DNA of 64,000 nt, from the NCBI RefSeq assembly GCF_049200465.1, contig NZ_CP120836.1:372001-436000 (forward strand). Direction: 5' to 3'. This document shows, piece after piece, positions 15,983 to 24,545 of this stretch (the stretch's first letter is position 1; each line of letters starts with the position of its first letter). Under the pieces are notes generated by a model. That model was not told where the DNA came from, did no database searches, and saw only the letters and a list, made by a program, of their open reading frames with translations. The position numbers and the translations under genes were made by a program. Source of the DNA: Leptothermofonsia sp049200465. Its GTDB lineage: Bacteria; Cyanobacteriota; Cyanobacteriia; Leptolyngbyales; Leptolyngbyaceae.

Positions 15983-18421
15983 ATGATGGCTACCTACTTT
16001 GAGAAGTTCAAAATGGGGCAGTATCGGTGGCAATCGCAATGGGGGCTATTCAAACAACGATCGACTTTACTCTGTCGTAGGCTGCAAGTTCGCTGGCGCA
16101 ACAGTAGGTGGTGGCTAAAGGGACTGCTGCTGGTCTTTCTGGTGTTGTTACTGGGGCGATCGCTGCCCAATTTGGCTCCAATTCGAGCTAATGATCTGGT
16201 GCAGGAACAGATGGCGATCGAATTTACTGATCGCAATGGGTTGTTGTTGGGTACAGTGCTAACCCGCGACCAGGAACATACGATGTCGGTGTCCCTGGAG
16301 CAAATTTCTCCTCACTTTATTCATGCCATCATTGCCGCTGAGGATCAGCGGTTTTATCAGCATGGGGCACTGGATGGAAAAGCGATCGCCCGCGCTTTGC
16401 TGGAAGCCATGCAAGCCCGTCAAGTGGTGAGTGGTGCCTCCACCATTACTATGCAACTGGCCCGCATGATTGATCCATCTCCCCGCGACCTTCCCGGCAA
16501 ATTCAAGGAAATTTGGACTTCCTGGCGACTGACGGCTGGAATGTCTAAAGATGAAATTCTTCAGGCGTATATTAACCGATTACCCATGGGGGGCAACATT
16601 TACGGAGTGGAAGCCGCTGCCCGCATCTACTTTGGGGTTCCCGCCAAAGATTTGAATCTGTCTCAAGCCAGTCTGCTGGCCGCCATTCCCAATGACCCCA
16701 ACCAACTCGCTCCTTACAATCATTGGCAAGCCCTGAAGAAGCGTCAGGCGTATGTTTTGAACCGGATGATTAAAGACGGCTATATCACCCAGTCCGAAGC
16801 AAATTGGGCGGCGAATGAAGCTGTTTCTCTCCAGCCCCGTCAACAGGGGATTGTGGCGGCTCCCCACTTTCTATTTTGGCTAGCCGGTCAGCTTGCAGAC
16901 CATCCCGCTCAGGTACAAACCACACTTGACCGTCCCCTCCAGCAATTTGTGGAAACCCAGGTGCAACAGGTGATTCGCACTCTGGCGGCCAATAATGTGC
17001 AGCATGCGGCGGCCTTAGTGCTAGACAACCATACAGGCGAGATACTGGCCTACGTCGGATCTCCTGACTACTTTGCCGATGCCCAGATGGGACGGAATGA
17101 TGGGGTTCAGGCATTGCGGCAACCGGGTTCAACGCTCAAGCCGTTCCTTTATCAACTGGCTTTAGAAAAGCAGGTGATTCGTCCGAATAGCATCCTGGCC
17201 GATGTCCCAACTCGTTACGCTATCCCTGGTGCACAGTTGTATACTCCCTCCGATTACAGCGAAACATTCCAGGGACCGGTGCGTGTGCGCCTTGCACTGG
17301 CAAATTCTCTCAATGTTCCAGCCGTCAGGATTTTGGAAAGAGTAGGCGTCAAAGTTTTTCTGGAGCGCTTGCACCAACTTGGCTTTGAGCATCTCACCCA
17401 TTCTCCTGATCATTATGGTTTGGGCCTGGCTCTGGGCAGTGGTGAGGTCAGTCTGTGGGAATTGGCAAGGGCATACCTGATGATGGCAAAGCAGGGGCAG
17501 GGGATAACGTTGAAGGGGGTCAGGAGCCCGGAGGTCAGATTCAGCCATGTTGCATCTATCCGTTCGCCTTCGACCTGGGCACTGGTTACGGATATGCTGA
17601 GCGATCGCCATGCCCGTGCCAGGGCCTTTGGTGTTGAATCTCTGCTGAGTCTTCCCTTTCCTGCTGCAGTGAAAACTGGAACATCTTCAGACTTTCGTGA
17701 CACATGGACTGTCGGCTTTACAACGGATTACACCGTGGCAACGTGGGTTGGAAATTTTGATGGTTCGCCAATGCAACAAGTGTCTGGGGTAACCGGTGCT
17801 GCTCCCCTGTGGCATCGAATCATGCTGCACTTACATGAAACCCAGGAACCGCAACCATTTTCACCTCCGTCCGGGATGGTCAAGCGACCCATTTGCGCCA
17901 TCTCCGGTGCCCGCCCGACTCCTGGTTGTCCTTCCGTGGTTCAGGAGTATTTTGCACAGGCTGATTTGGATGAGTATAATCGCCAACCCGACCCGTTCTA
18001 TTCCGTCACCACCAGTTCCAATGGAAAACGCCAGTACCAACTGAAGTTGCCAGCAGAATATAATGAGTGGATGGCGATGCAACCGCCAACCGACTCAGGA
18101 TTTGACTTCAGGATTGTGTCGCCCCGCAACGGAGATTTTTTCTTACTAGACAAAGAGTCTGTCCAATCAAAAACGGCTTCCCAACGGTTGGAGTTCAAGC
18201 TGGTCAATCCAGGAACTGATCCGGTGGAATGGCGCTTAAACGGAAAAAAAATTGCTAACCAGACGTCCAGTTCAGTCTTTTGGGCTCCTCAGGCAGGCAG
18301 TTGGACCCTCCAGGTCAAGAGCGGCAACAAGACCGATCAGGTTCAGTTTCAAGTGCAAACTGCCGAAACGCGCCCAACCCGTCGAGGATTCTCTTTTGCA
18401 GGCATAGGGAATGGGCAATAG
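15983..18421 (+). CDS. pbpC: Penicillin-binding protein 1C
   Basis: About 812 residues from ATG 15983; an upstream ATG at 15947 falls inside a repeat and is rejected. One membrane anchor (about residues 45-60), then a glycosyltransferase domain with AAEDQRFYQHGALDG and ASTITMQLARM, a transpeptidase domain with GSTLKPF (serine nucleophile), SLN and KTGTSSDFRD, and a C-terminal PBP1C domain (about 695-800) of beta character. It polymerises and cross-links peptidoglycan, or binds the wall, in the periplasm. The stretch near 17519-17541 carries a GTCAGGAG-type repeat within the transpeptidase domain. A possible 25-codon gene converges on it. Confidence 0.93.
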   Translation: MMATYFEKFKMGQYRWQSQWGLFKQRSTLLCRRLQVRWRNSRWWLKGLLLVFLVLLLGRSLPNLAPIRANDLVQEQMAIEFTDRNGLLLGTVLTRDQEHTMSVSLEQISPHFIHAIIAAEDQRFYQHGALDGKAIARALLEAMQARQVVSGASTITMQLARMIDPSPRDLPGKFKEIWTSWRLTAGMSKDEILQAYINRLPMGGNIYGVEAAARIYFGVPAKDLNLSQASLLAAIPNDPNQLAPYNHWQALKKRQAYVLNRMIKDGYITQSEANWAANEAVSLQPRQQGIVAAPHFLFWLAGQLADHPAQVQTTLDRPLQQFVETQVQQVIRTLAANNVQHAAALVLDNHTGEILAYVGSPDYFADAQMGRNDGVQALRQPGSTLKPFLYQLALEKQVIRPNSILADVPTRYAIPGAQLYTPSDYSETFQGPVRVRLALANSLNVPAVRILERVGVKVFLERLHQLGFEHLTHSPDHYGLGLALGSGEVSLWELARAYLMMAKQGQGITLKGVRSPEVRFSHVASIRSPSTWALVTDMLSDRHARARAFGVESLLSLPFPAAVKTGTSSDFRDTWTVGFTTDYTVATWVGNFDGSPMQQVSGVTGAAPLWHRIMLHLHETQEPQPFSPPSGMVKRPICAISGARPTPGCPSVVQEYFAQADLDEYNRQPDPFYSVTTSSNGKRQYQLKLPAEYNEWMAMQPPTDSGFDFRIVSPRNGDFFLLDKESVQSKTASQRLEFKLVNPGTDPVEWRLNGKKIANQTSSSVFWAPQAGSWTLQVKSGNKTDQVQFQVQTAETRPTRRGFSFAGIGNGQ

Positions 18422-18437
18422 TGGCAGGCAAAAGATA

Positions 18438-18515
18438 TTAAACCAACCAACTGGCGAGAACCCAAATTCCTACTAGCGACAAAAACAAAATTAACCATTG
18501 TTTCCAAAGAGTCAT
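18438..18515 (-). CDS. Putative 25-residue single-span membrane peptide
   Basis: Reads MTLWKQWLILFLSLVGIWVL followed by ASWLV and TAA. It is one continuous hydrophobic helix with a basic N-terminal residue. A full ribosome-binding site, AGGAGGT (18521-18527, complement), lies 5 nt before the ATG, the best of any small ORF here. It converges on pbpC with 16 bp between stops. It does not match the small photosystem, cytochrome b6f or NDH subunits I can recall. Function unknown; presence of a strong SD is the main support. Confidence 0.5.
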   Translation of the reverse strand: MTLWKQWLILFLSLVGIWVLASWLV

Positions 18516-18520
18516 TGGTA

Positions 18521-18527
18521 ACCTCCT
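18521..18527 (-). promoter_or_regulatory. Strong Shine-Dalgarno site for the 25-residue peptide
   Basis: ACCTCCT on the + strand, i.e. AGGAGGT on the transcript, 5 nt from the ATG at 18515. Perfect anti-16S complementarity is unusual for this window. Confidence 0.6.
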
Positions 18528-18620
18528 CTGCTCAAACTGGCTACAAACCATCTATAAATCATCTATAGCAGTCCTGAATCCTTTGTGAAATGAGAGTTGG
18601 GAAAGGTTTTCATGCTGGAT

Positions 18621-18716
18621 GTAACTATCGTCAGGTTGTCTAGGACATTGGGTTTAAAGAAAGCTTAGAGGCCTCGTTCCTGGTCGGGAATTCCACTCCT
18701 GCACCTATCCTAAGCT
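18621..18716. repeat. TATAGC-family element, diverged copy (A5)
   Basis: AACTATCGTCAGGTTGTCTA, AGGACATTGGGTTTAAAG and CTCCTGCACCTATCCTAAGC align with the A6 and A7 copies; terminal hexamers are eroded. Confidence 0.5.
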
Positions 18717-19119
18717 TAGTGATCATACTAATATTAGTGATCTTAATGATAAGGCCCTTTACAGCCAGATAGGATTACTACATAGCTAGCAGCGTATCCT
18801 GCCAATTCGGTCTTTATCCTTAGTCTGAAGTATTAGAGGGTGTTTGAGAAGTCGATAAAAATAAAAAAGACTCCCTCAGCGGTGGGAATAACAAGAATCA
18901 CAGTGCTGAGAGAGCAGCATGAGTGAGGCATATCCGATTCAGAGTTTTGTCAGTCAAGTCATCACTCTAGTAACGGGATTTGTTACGGTTTTCCGAATAC
19001 TGGCAAGCAAAGCACTTTTGCAACAGTATTTCTAGAATGAAAAACGAGCTGGGTGCTTGATATATGCAGATGAGTGATTAATGGCACCCAAGATTGAATG
19101 ACTACCTGGAGACATCGCC

Positions 19120-20334
19120 ATGTCTTTTTCTGACTCTGAACCACGAGTTTCGCCTCTGCGCCAATTGGGTACTTACCTGGCTGTAATCCTTTCCAGCATT
19201 GCCCTGACTTTACTGACACTACGAATTTTTCCGGGATTGTTGCCTGCCCTGCCGCCTGCATCTAACCAGGTACAGGAGATAGCAGCTCAAACAGCCGTTC
19301 AGGCTTCTCCCAGCAGTTTTGTGGCAGCGGCAATTCGGCGGGTGGGTCCAGCCGTTGTACGAATTGATACGGAGCGAACTATTTCAGCCAATCCGGTTCC
19401 CTTCTTTAGTGATCCCTTCTTCCGCGACTTCTTTGGCTATGATCCCTTTCCCAGTCAACCGAGGGAGTTTCGTCAGCGGGGTGAAGGCTCTGGGTTCATC
19501 ATTGACCCTAATGGGGTGATTGTGACCAATGCCCATGTGGTAAGTGGAGCCGATACGGTGACTGTCACCCTGAAGGATGGACGTAAGTTCAAGGGTAAGG
19601 TGCGGGGTATGGATGAACCGTCGGACCTGGCCATTGTCAAGATTGACGGCAAGAATTTGCCGGTAGCACCATTGGGCAATTCTAGTGATGTGCAGGTGGG
19701 TGATTGGGCGATCGCCGTTGGCAACCCTCTGGGTTTAGACAATACTGTGACGCTCGGCATTGTTAGCACGCTCAACCGCTCCAGTGCTCAGGTGGGCATT
19801 CCCGACAAGCGACTGGACTTTATTCAAACCGACGCGGCAATTAATCCGGGCAATTCTGGGGGGCCGCTGGTGAGCGATCGCGGTGAGGTGATTGGGATTA
19901 ACACCGCCATTCGTCCCGATGCTCAGGGAATTGGTTTTGCTATCCCAATTGACACAGCCAAAGCCATCAAAGACACTCTAGTTAGGGGCGAAAAAGTTCA
20001 GCATCCCTACCTTGGTATCCGTATGCTGACCCTCACCCCTGACCTGGCAGAACAACTGAAAGCCGATCCCAACGCTCCAGCCAATCTTCCTGACACGGAG
20101 GGTGTGCTGATTGTACAGGTGATCCCCAACAGTCCTGCTGCTGCTGCTGGTTTACGCCAGGGGGACGTGATTACCCGCATTGGAGGACGAACCGTTAAAA
20201 CAGCGGAGCAGTTACAGGATGTGGTTGAAAAGAGCAAAATCGGTCAGTCTTTGAACATTACTGTGCAGCGAGGGAACCAGACTCAGGATTTGACCGTAAG
20301 ACCGGGTGAACTTCAGGACGCTGTCACTCGATAA
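19120..20334 (+). CDS. HtrA/Deg-type periplasmic serine protease
   Basis: 404 residues: an N-terminal signal anchor (about 15-40), a trypsin-like domain with catalytic H139 (TNAHVV), D169 (SDLAIVKI) and S246 (GNSGGPLV), and one PDZ domain (about 305-395, ending DLTVRPG). One PDZ and a cleavable or anchoring N-terminus match the cyanobacterial HhoA/HhoB/HtrA group, which degrades or refolds damaged proteins in the periplasm and thylakoid lumen, especially under light or heat stress. Which paralogue it is cannot be fixed from sequence alone. ATG 19120 follows CTGGAGA. Confidence 0.94.
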   Translation: MSFSDSEPRVSPLRQLGTYLAVILSSIALTLLTLRIFPGLLPALPPASNQVQEIAAQTAVQASPSSFVAAAIRRVGPAVVRIDTERTISANPVPFFSDPFFRDFFGYDPFPSQPREFRQRGEGSGFIIDPNGVIVTNAHVVSGADTVTVTLKDGRKFKGKVRGMDEPSDLAIVKIDGKNLPVAPLGNSSDVQVGDWAIAVGNPLGLDNTVTLGIVSTLNRSSAQVGIPDKRLDFIQTDAAINPGNSGGPLVSDRGEVIGINTAIRPDAQGIGFAIPIDTAKAIKDTLVRGEKVQHPYLGIRMLTLTPDLAEQLKADPNAPANLPDTEGVLIVQVIPNSPAAAAGLRQGDVITRIGGRTVKTAEQLQDVVEKSKIGQSLNITVQRGNQTQDLTVRPGELQDAVTR

Positions 20335-20424
20335 ATTCCGCAATTTCACAGTGTTGCCCAGGTCGGTTTCCATGAATAATGCCCTGGGTTTGGTTGGGCT
20401 GTGATTGGAATCATGATTATTACC

Positions 20425-20466
20425 CTTGCAGATCAAATCCAAAAACTTGCAGATCAAATCCAAAAA
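20425..20466. repeat. 21-bp perfect tandem duplication
   Basis: Two identical 21-bp units (20425-20445 and 20446-20466) of CTTGCAGATCAAATCC plus five A. Non-coding, downstream of htrA. Confidence 0.92.
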
Positions 20467-20627
20467 GGATCCAACTCACGAAAAACCAGGGCAGAACTCA
20501 CCGGATTTTTACTTACTTATCACCTCCGGAATGAGGGAAACCTTAGATGATGAAAACTATAGGAACCCAAGGGCATTCACTCAACGTCATAGCCAATGGG
20601 TTGCTACTCAACCAAGGAGGTCATGTT

Positions 20628-20780
20628 GTGGACCGGCATTCTGAATTTTCTCTCTTCGTTCAATCAGCCGTTGCAATTATTGGCTTTATTCTTGTTCTCT
20701 CTTTCCTCGGCTGGGCGCTTCAGCCGCGGGGTGGATTTCAAAGAGCATCCGCCGCTATTGGAACGACTGTTGTTCAGTAA
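20628..20780 (+). CDS. Putative small membrane protein (50 aa, GTG start)
   Basis: GTG at 20628 is preceded by AAGGAGGT (20614-20621) at a 6-nt distance. The product has one hydrophobic span (SAVAIIGFILVLSFLGWAL, residues about 13-31) and a basic, Gly-rich tail. An ATG at 20623 opens another frame, but its spacing to the same ribosome-binding site is only 1 nt, so the GTG frame is preferred. It converges on the DUF389 gene. No family known to me. Confidence 0.48.
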   Translation: MDRHSEFSLFVQSAVAIIGFILVLSFLGWALQPRGGFQRASAAIGTTVVQ

Positions 20781-20794
20781 AAGTTTGAAAAAGC

Positions 20795-21835
20795 TCATTC
20801 ATTTTCTGACATAGGGCTATCTCGTCGAATTTCCTGTACCTGGCCCACCAGGAAAATCAGGGTGAAGGGTTGTCCAATCTCCCGTTGAATAAATTGCTCT
20901 AGCAGTTCTACCTGCCGGGGTGTAATTGCTTCCTTTGCTCGAACGTTGAGGCGAACTTCGGGTGGATCTGTCAGCCAGTTTGTTTGACTGCTTAGCAACT
21001 CCAATCGTTGGAAGGTGATGGTGCGATTGAGGAGCGCCTGTTGCAGACTTGTTTCTAATTGGGCTTGCCTGACCAAACGGGCAAAACTCAGCCCCAGGGG
21101 AATCAGTAAAATCGATGTGAATGCCAGTGCCCAGGTGAGGGCTTTGCGAGCTCGACGAAATGATGTATAACCTGCCAACAAGAAGGTCAGCATACAAGAC
21201 AGAGTGATCCCCAGCAGGTTAGTTAAATAAAGCAAGGTAGCTCCTAAACTCAAGGACCAATTCGCCTGGGAAAGCCCTAACCCAATGACACAGATCGGAG
21301 GCATTAGCGCAACGGCGATCGCAGTTCCTGCCAAACTACCGGAAACCTTCGGTTGAACCTTGGCGTAGCCACTAATTCCACCCGCTGCAACAGCAATGCC
21401 GAGGTCCAGTAGTGTTGGTTCTGACCGCGCCAGCACTTCAGTATCGAAGCCGGGGATCCCAACCAGTCTCCCGATCCCCCAGGCAATGACGATTGCTAGT
21501 AAGGTTCCAACCCCAATCGCAATCCCCCCCCGGCGAACCAGAACAACATCCCCTTCTAATGCCCCAAAGGCTAGTCCCCGAATGGGCAGCATCAGGGGGG
21601 CAATAATCATGGCGCCAATAATAACTGCTGCACTGTTGGCTAGCAGGCCAAAGGTTGCGATCGCACAGGAACCCACAATTAAAACCAGATAGGATGGGTC
21701 AAGCGTCGATTCGGCCAGCAGTTCTTGCTGGAGTTGTTGCCGGCGTAGGGAGTCGGCTCCAATTTGGCGAAAGTTGCTGAATCGCTTACGCAAGGCTGAT
21801 AGCACGGTTCCCTCCTCAATGAAATCGGGATTCAT
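20795..21835 (-). CDS. DUF389 (TIGR00341-like) membrane protein
   Basis: 346 residues. After about 45 N-terminal residues there are at least five hydrophobic segments with the family signature motifs VIIGAMIIAPLMLPIRGLAFG and VSGSLAGTAIAVALMPPICVIGLG. The C-terminal 100 residues are soluble. Function of the family is not established; some members are linked to transport or stress. The glycine-rich membrane segments are well conserved in character. Confidence 0.85.
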   Translation of the reverse strand: MNPDFIEEGTVLSALRKRFSNFRQIGADSLRRQQLQQELLAESTLDPSYLVLIVGSCAIATFGLLANSAAVIIGAMIIAPLMLPIRGLAFGALEGDVVLVRRGGIAIGVGTLLAIVIAWGIGRLVGIPGFDTEVLARSEPTLLDLGIAVAAGGISGYAKVQPKVSGSLAGTAIAVALMPPICVIGLGLSQANWSLSLGATLLYLTNLLGITLSCMLTFLLAGYTSFRRARKALTWALAFTSILLIPLGLSFARLVRQAQLETSLQQALLNRTITFQRLELLSSQTNWLTDPPEVRLNVRAKEAITPRQVELLEQFIQREIGQPFTLIFLVGQVQEIRRDSPMSENE

Positions 21836-21915
21836 TGTCCGCCAGCATCCTACCTGAGAAAGGCGTGGTTATTTCAAAGCAGGTTAACGATAGAGACAGT
21901 AGAAACGCATGGCTA

Positions 21916-21969
21916 TGAATAGTTGGAACAATGAATAGTTGGAACAATTATATGAATAGTTGGAACAAT
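21916..21969. repeat. Triple 17-bp repeat
   Basis: TGAATAGTTGGAACAAT three times, the first two sharing one base and the third spaced by four. Non-coding. Confidence 0.88.
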
Positions 21970-22262
21970 TCTATGTTCAGTCATTGCAACCACACTGGCA
22001 TCCTCCTCCCAGGCATTACCCACTGTACCTGCCTTTCAAGACGGTTGGAATGCCCTGTTCGACTCATTTTCTCGCTTAGGTAGAACCAGATTATCTGTTG
22101 CTTCAAACACCAGCGAATTAATTTTTGTTTAATTTACAGTATGTATTGGGATGACGATCAACGGAACCACAGGCGCAACCACTGGTGAAATTAAGTTAAA
22201 CTGCGAAGTTAAACTGCATTGCCATTCTGTTCCAGGGGGGTCTTGAAGCAGTTCCAAACCTT

Positions 22263-22322
22263 TTTTCAGGGCGAACAAAAACTGTCCTGCGATTTTCAGG
22301 GCGAACAAAAACTGTCCTGCGA
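22263..22322. repeat. 30-bp perfect tandem duplication
   Basis: Two identical 30-bp units back to back, the second ending in a GCGATCGC site. Non-coding. Confidence 0.95.
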
Positions 22323-22695
22323 TCGCCCCAATCCAAGCTTAAGCAATGAACAGCAGCAATTTCATAAAACTCAATCTGTCGTAGTCTTTGTGATACCGTG
22401 CCTACTAAGTAGGTAGACATCCTTAATTTGTCAAGGAGGAGTGGGAGCCCCCCCAAACAGGAGAGTTCATCCCCTCCATGCTCAAAATTATCCTTAATTT
22501 AATCTATACGGGTCTAATTCCCCGTCTGCTTACGACATTTGTAACTAGCTACTAAATGCTGCTTCTCCCATTGACAAAAGTACTGAGGAATAAAAATCAA
22601 GGAAAAACTAAAAAAAGATAGGAGAAACATAAGATTGCCCTATACAATCAAACACCCTTCTCTTACCTCCTCTAACAATGGCTAACGCACTGCAG

Positions 22696-22905
22696 CTAAG
22701 AAACAGAAGAAGGTTCTTCCACTTTCACCCAGGCGGTAGTCACATCTTCAAAAATAACTACCTAGTTCTTCTCTGAGTTCTTAGAAAGAATTCTCACTCG
22801 AAGTGTCGATAGATAGGTGCCATTATCTATCCAACGTCCATATCCAAATACTGTACCCAGGTACCCCATTGATTGGTGTCGAGCATAGTCTCCGATATTG
22901 AACAT
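22696..22905 (-). pseudogene. Small cyanobacterial gene broken by an in-frame TAG
   Basis: The frame from ATG 22905 reads MFNIGDYARHQSMGYLGTVF and on through 47 residues, meets TAG (22762-22764), then continues in the same frame with VVIFEDVTTAWVKVEE to a second stop at 22696. Both halves look like one protein of about 69 residues of a cyanobacterial SH3-like or unknown-function kind (general resemblance only). A GGAGA stretch lies upstream of the ATG. The likeliest reading is a recent nonsense mutation, leaving a 47-residue truncated product. There is no frameshift or deletion. Region around it is otherwise gene-free. Confidence 0.55.
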
Positions 22906-23051
22906 ATCTCATCTCCCAATCGTGTTTACATCTTCAAAACTTTTTCGCAGACTACTCTACATCAGACAATAGCTCCTATCCCCTCAGTCCCTAACCCCTT
23001 AGAAGGGTAATTAACTCAACCACAAAACCCTACAAAGAAAGCCCCTTGTAC

Positions 23052-23150
23052 TATAGCGGTAGTTACTGTGGTTGGAAGGGGGTAAAGAGGTGATGCCCCT
23101 TCCCTTTACTTCCTTAAACCTAATGCCCTAACGCGTTTGCGTAGAGCTAT
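23052..23150 (+). repeat. TATAGC-family element (A11)
   Basis: 99 bp from TATAGCGGTAGTTACTGTGG to CGTTTGCGTAGAGCTAT. Arms match A8 and A10; the hairpin centre is changed. Confidence 0.72.
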
Positions 23151-23173
23151 CACTTCAGCTTGAAAACTACCGC

Positions 23174-23383
23174 TTAGACAAACTGTAAGCCTAATAAATC
23201 AAAAAGTTGGGGGGAAATCGGGGGAAAATCGAGGAGAAATCTCAAAAGCAACGGCACAATGCAGCTTACAGCCCCCAAAATAATATCTACCCAGCACCAA
23301 GTGAGAAACGGTTGTGCGTTAAATAAATGTGGGAAAACCTGCAACAGTTGCTGAACTTTATTTAGACGTACCTTTTCAGACAA
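23174..23383 (-). CDS. Doubtful hypothetical ORF (69 aa)
   Basis: TTG start, product with one hydrophobic stretch (IILGAVSCIVPLLLRFLL). No recognised family, no good ribosome-binding site, and repeats on one side. Listed only because it fills a gap and is not a shadow of another gene. Confidence 0.25.
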   Translation of the reverse strand: MSEKVRLNKVQQLLQVFPHLFNAQPFLTWCWVDIILGAVSCIVPLLLRFLLDFPPISPQLFDLLGLQFV

Positions 23384-23599
23384 AAGATTAACAAGGCTGA
23401 AACCCTTTATAAGTTAGCCCCCACATTTCTTTGAGTCATAACCCGAGAAACTTTCAAGCAGTTCCTCAGTCATGTGGGCAATGCTTACTTGGGTTTAAGC
23501 TCATAGTAATAGGCAGGCAACATCCACTCTGATTGAATCTGTCGTCACAGGTTGTGACAATACCAGTTTATCTACGGTGCAAAACGGCTTAAATAACTT

Positions 23600-24004
23600 T
23601 TAATATCTAGCACTTGGTAAGACAACAAGGTCAATAAATTCACCCAGAGCTAAACCTAATCCGGCCAGGACAATCAAAACTCCTAAAGCCTGATTTGCTT
23701 TGAGATCCAAAAATTGCATTTCTACCCAGACCAGAATTGCAGTCAAAATAGGGATAGTAAAAATTGCAACAAAAGTTGATGACATCAGCATGAGAGTGAT
23801 CAGAATGCTGACCATCATCGTGATAATTAAGGCTTGGGGAGTGTACCCAAACCATCTTCCTAAAAACCGACTGCTGCCCCAGGCGGTAAAAATTCCTAGA
23901 GCAGCAGCAAAGATTCCAATGTACCAGATAATGTGGTGGGCGGCTAAAACCCAACCAACCAGAGCATAGGCAAAGCAGAACAGGAGGAGAGAGAGTAGAA
24001 GCAT
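23600..24004 (-). CDS. Hypothetical four-span membrane protein (134 aa)
   Basis: 134 residues, nearly all hydrophobic, with about four membrane segments (about 1-20, 25-42, 60-85 and 105-125). Charged residues are few; a short basic loop (SSRFLGRWFGY) lies between segments two and three. ATG at 24004 starts directly at the first span. Composition is consistent with a real gene; function unknown to me. It lies next to the wrecked signalling locus but its reading frame is intact. Confidence 0.6.
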   Translation of the reverse strand: MLLLSLLLFCFAYALVGWVLAAHHIIWYIGIFAAALGIFTAWGSSRFLGRWFGYTPQALIITMMVSILITLMLMSSTFVAIFTIPILTAILVWVEMQFLDLKANQALGVLIVLAGLGLALGEFIDLVVLPSARY

Positions 24005-24192
24005 TGGAAGCTGCTGTTGCTAAAACGCAGTGTGCTCATGCCTCTAATACTACCTCAAGAATTAATTTTGTTTCTTTTCCATCTTTTCTTTCCATCTGTA
24101 TTGTGTCAAAAGCTATCGCCCTATCACCCATTTACTCATCCACCCAATTGTCCCTCGTCTTTACATCTGCTAATGAGGAAGTAGTTATCTTC

Positions 24193-24545
24193 TCAGACGA
24201 AAGAGCCAGAACTTTGTCTGAGGACCTCAAAAGTTGTTTTTCGAACTTTCTGATTATCTCGCTTAGCAAGGGAGATATGTACAGCTTTTATCATAATTGC
24301 CGGATCGTAGGGTTTTGTGATAAAGGCATCAGCACCCAGTTTCTCCGCTAACAAGTGATATCCTGATTGGTTGGGCTTGTACAAAAAATAAAGGGTATAT
24401 CAGTCAAACTGGGATTTTGTTTCAACTTCCTTAAAACTTCAAATCCACTCATACAGGGCATATGAAGGTCAGAAATAATTAGATCGGGCAACTTCTCTTT
24501 GACTAACCAAAGTCCTGCAATGCTATCATCTGCACTAGTAACGAG
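24193..24545 (-). pseudogene. Response-regulator receiver domain, N-truncated and frameshifted
   Basis: Read from the insertion-sequence edge leftward: LVTSADDSIAGLW, then KEKLPDLIISDLHMPCMSG (the phospho-acceptor Asp region) and DIPFIFCT; at about 24381 the frame shifts, and the receiver continues as LLAEKLGADAFITKPYDP (conserved Lys near its C-terminal end). So the beta1-alpha1 part with the acidic pair is missing, removed at the IS border, and a single-base shift breaks the rest. It points away from the histidine-kinase remnant on the other side of the IS. Confidence 0.75.

Larger units (their letters stand above)
18516..19119. other. Gene-poor region upstream of htrA
   Basis: Holds a diverged TATAGC-family copy (about 18621-18716), TTAGTGATC repeated twice (18716-18741), and a short segment (18835-18880) that looks like a mobile-element end but has no partner. 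A 38-codon ORF at 18919 is not supported. Confidence 0.4.
21836..22695. other. Gene-free stretch with tandem duplications
   Basis: Contains three copies of TGAATAGTTGGAACAAT (21916-21969) and a perfect 30-bp tandem duplication (22263-22322) that includes AACAAAAACTGTCCTGCGA. Reading frames at 22196-22456 on either strand only echo the duplication and are not credible. Confidence 0.55.
22906..23599. other. Mostly non-coding, with one element and a doubtful ORF
   Basis: Holds the TATAGC-family element A11 (23052-23150). A 69-codon reverse ORF (23174-23383, TTG start) has hydrophobic content but no clear ribosome-binding site. Confidence 0.45.

Noticed and set aside
18835..18935. Possible mobile-element end (GAGGGTGTTTGAGAAGTC)
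   Set aside because: Looks like an IS terminus, but no matching second end or transposase fragment was found nearby.
22196..22456. Reverse and forward ORFs across the 30-bp tandem duplication
   Set aside because: Each contains the same short peptide twice only because the DNA is duplicated; no ribosome-binding site and no family.
24004..24351. 115-codon + strand ORF
   Set aside because: Antisense to the receiver-domain remnant at its 3' part; no coding character.
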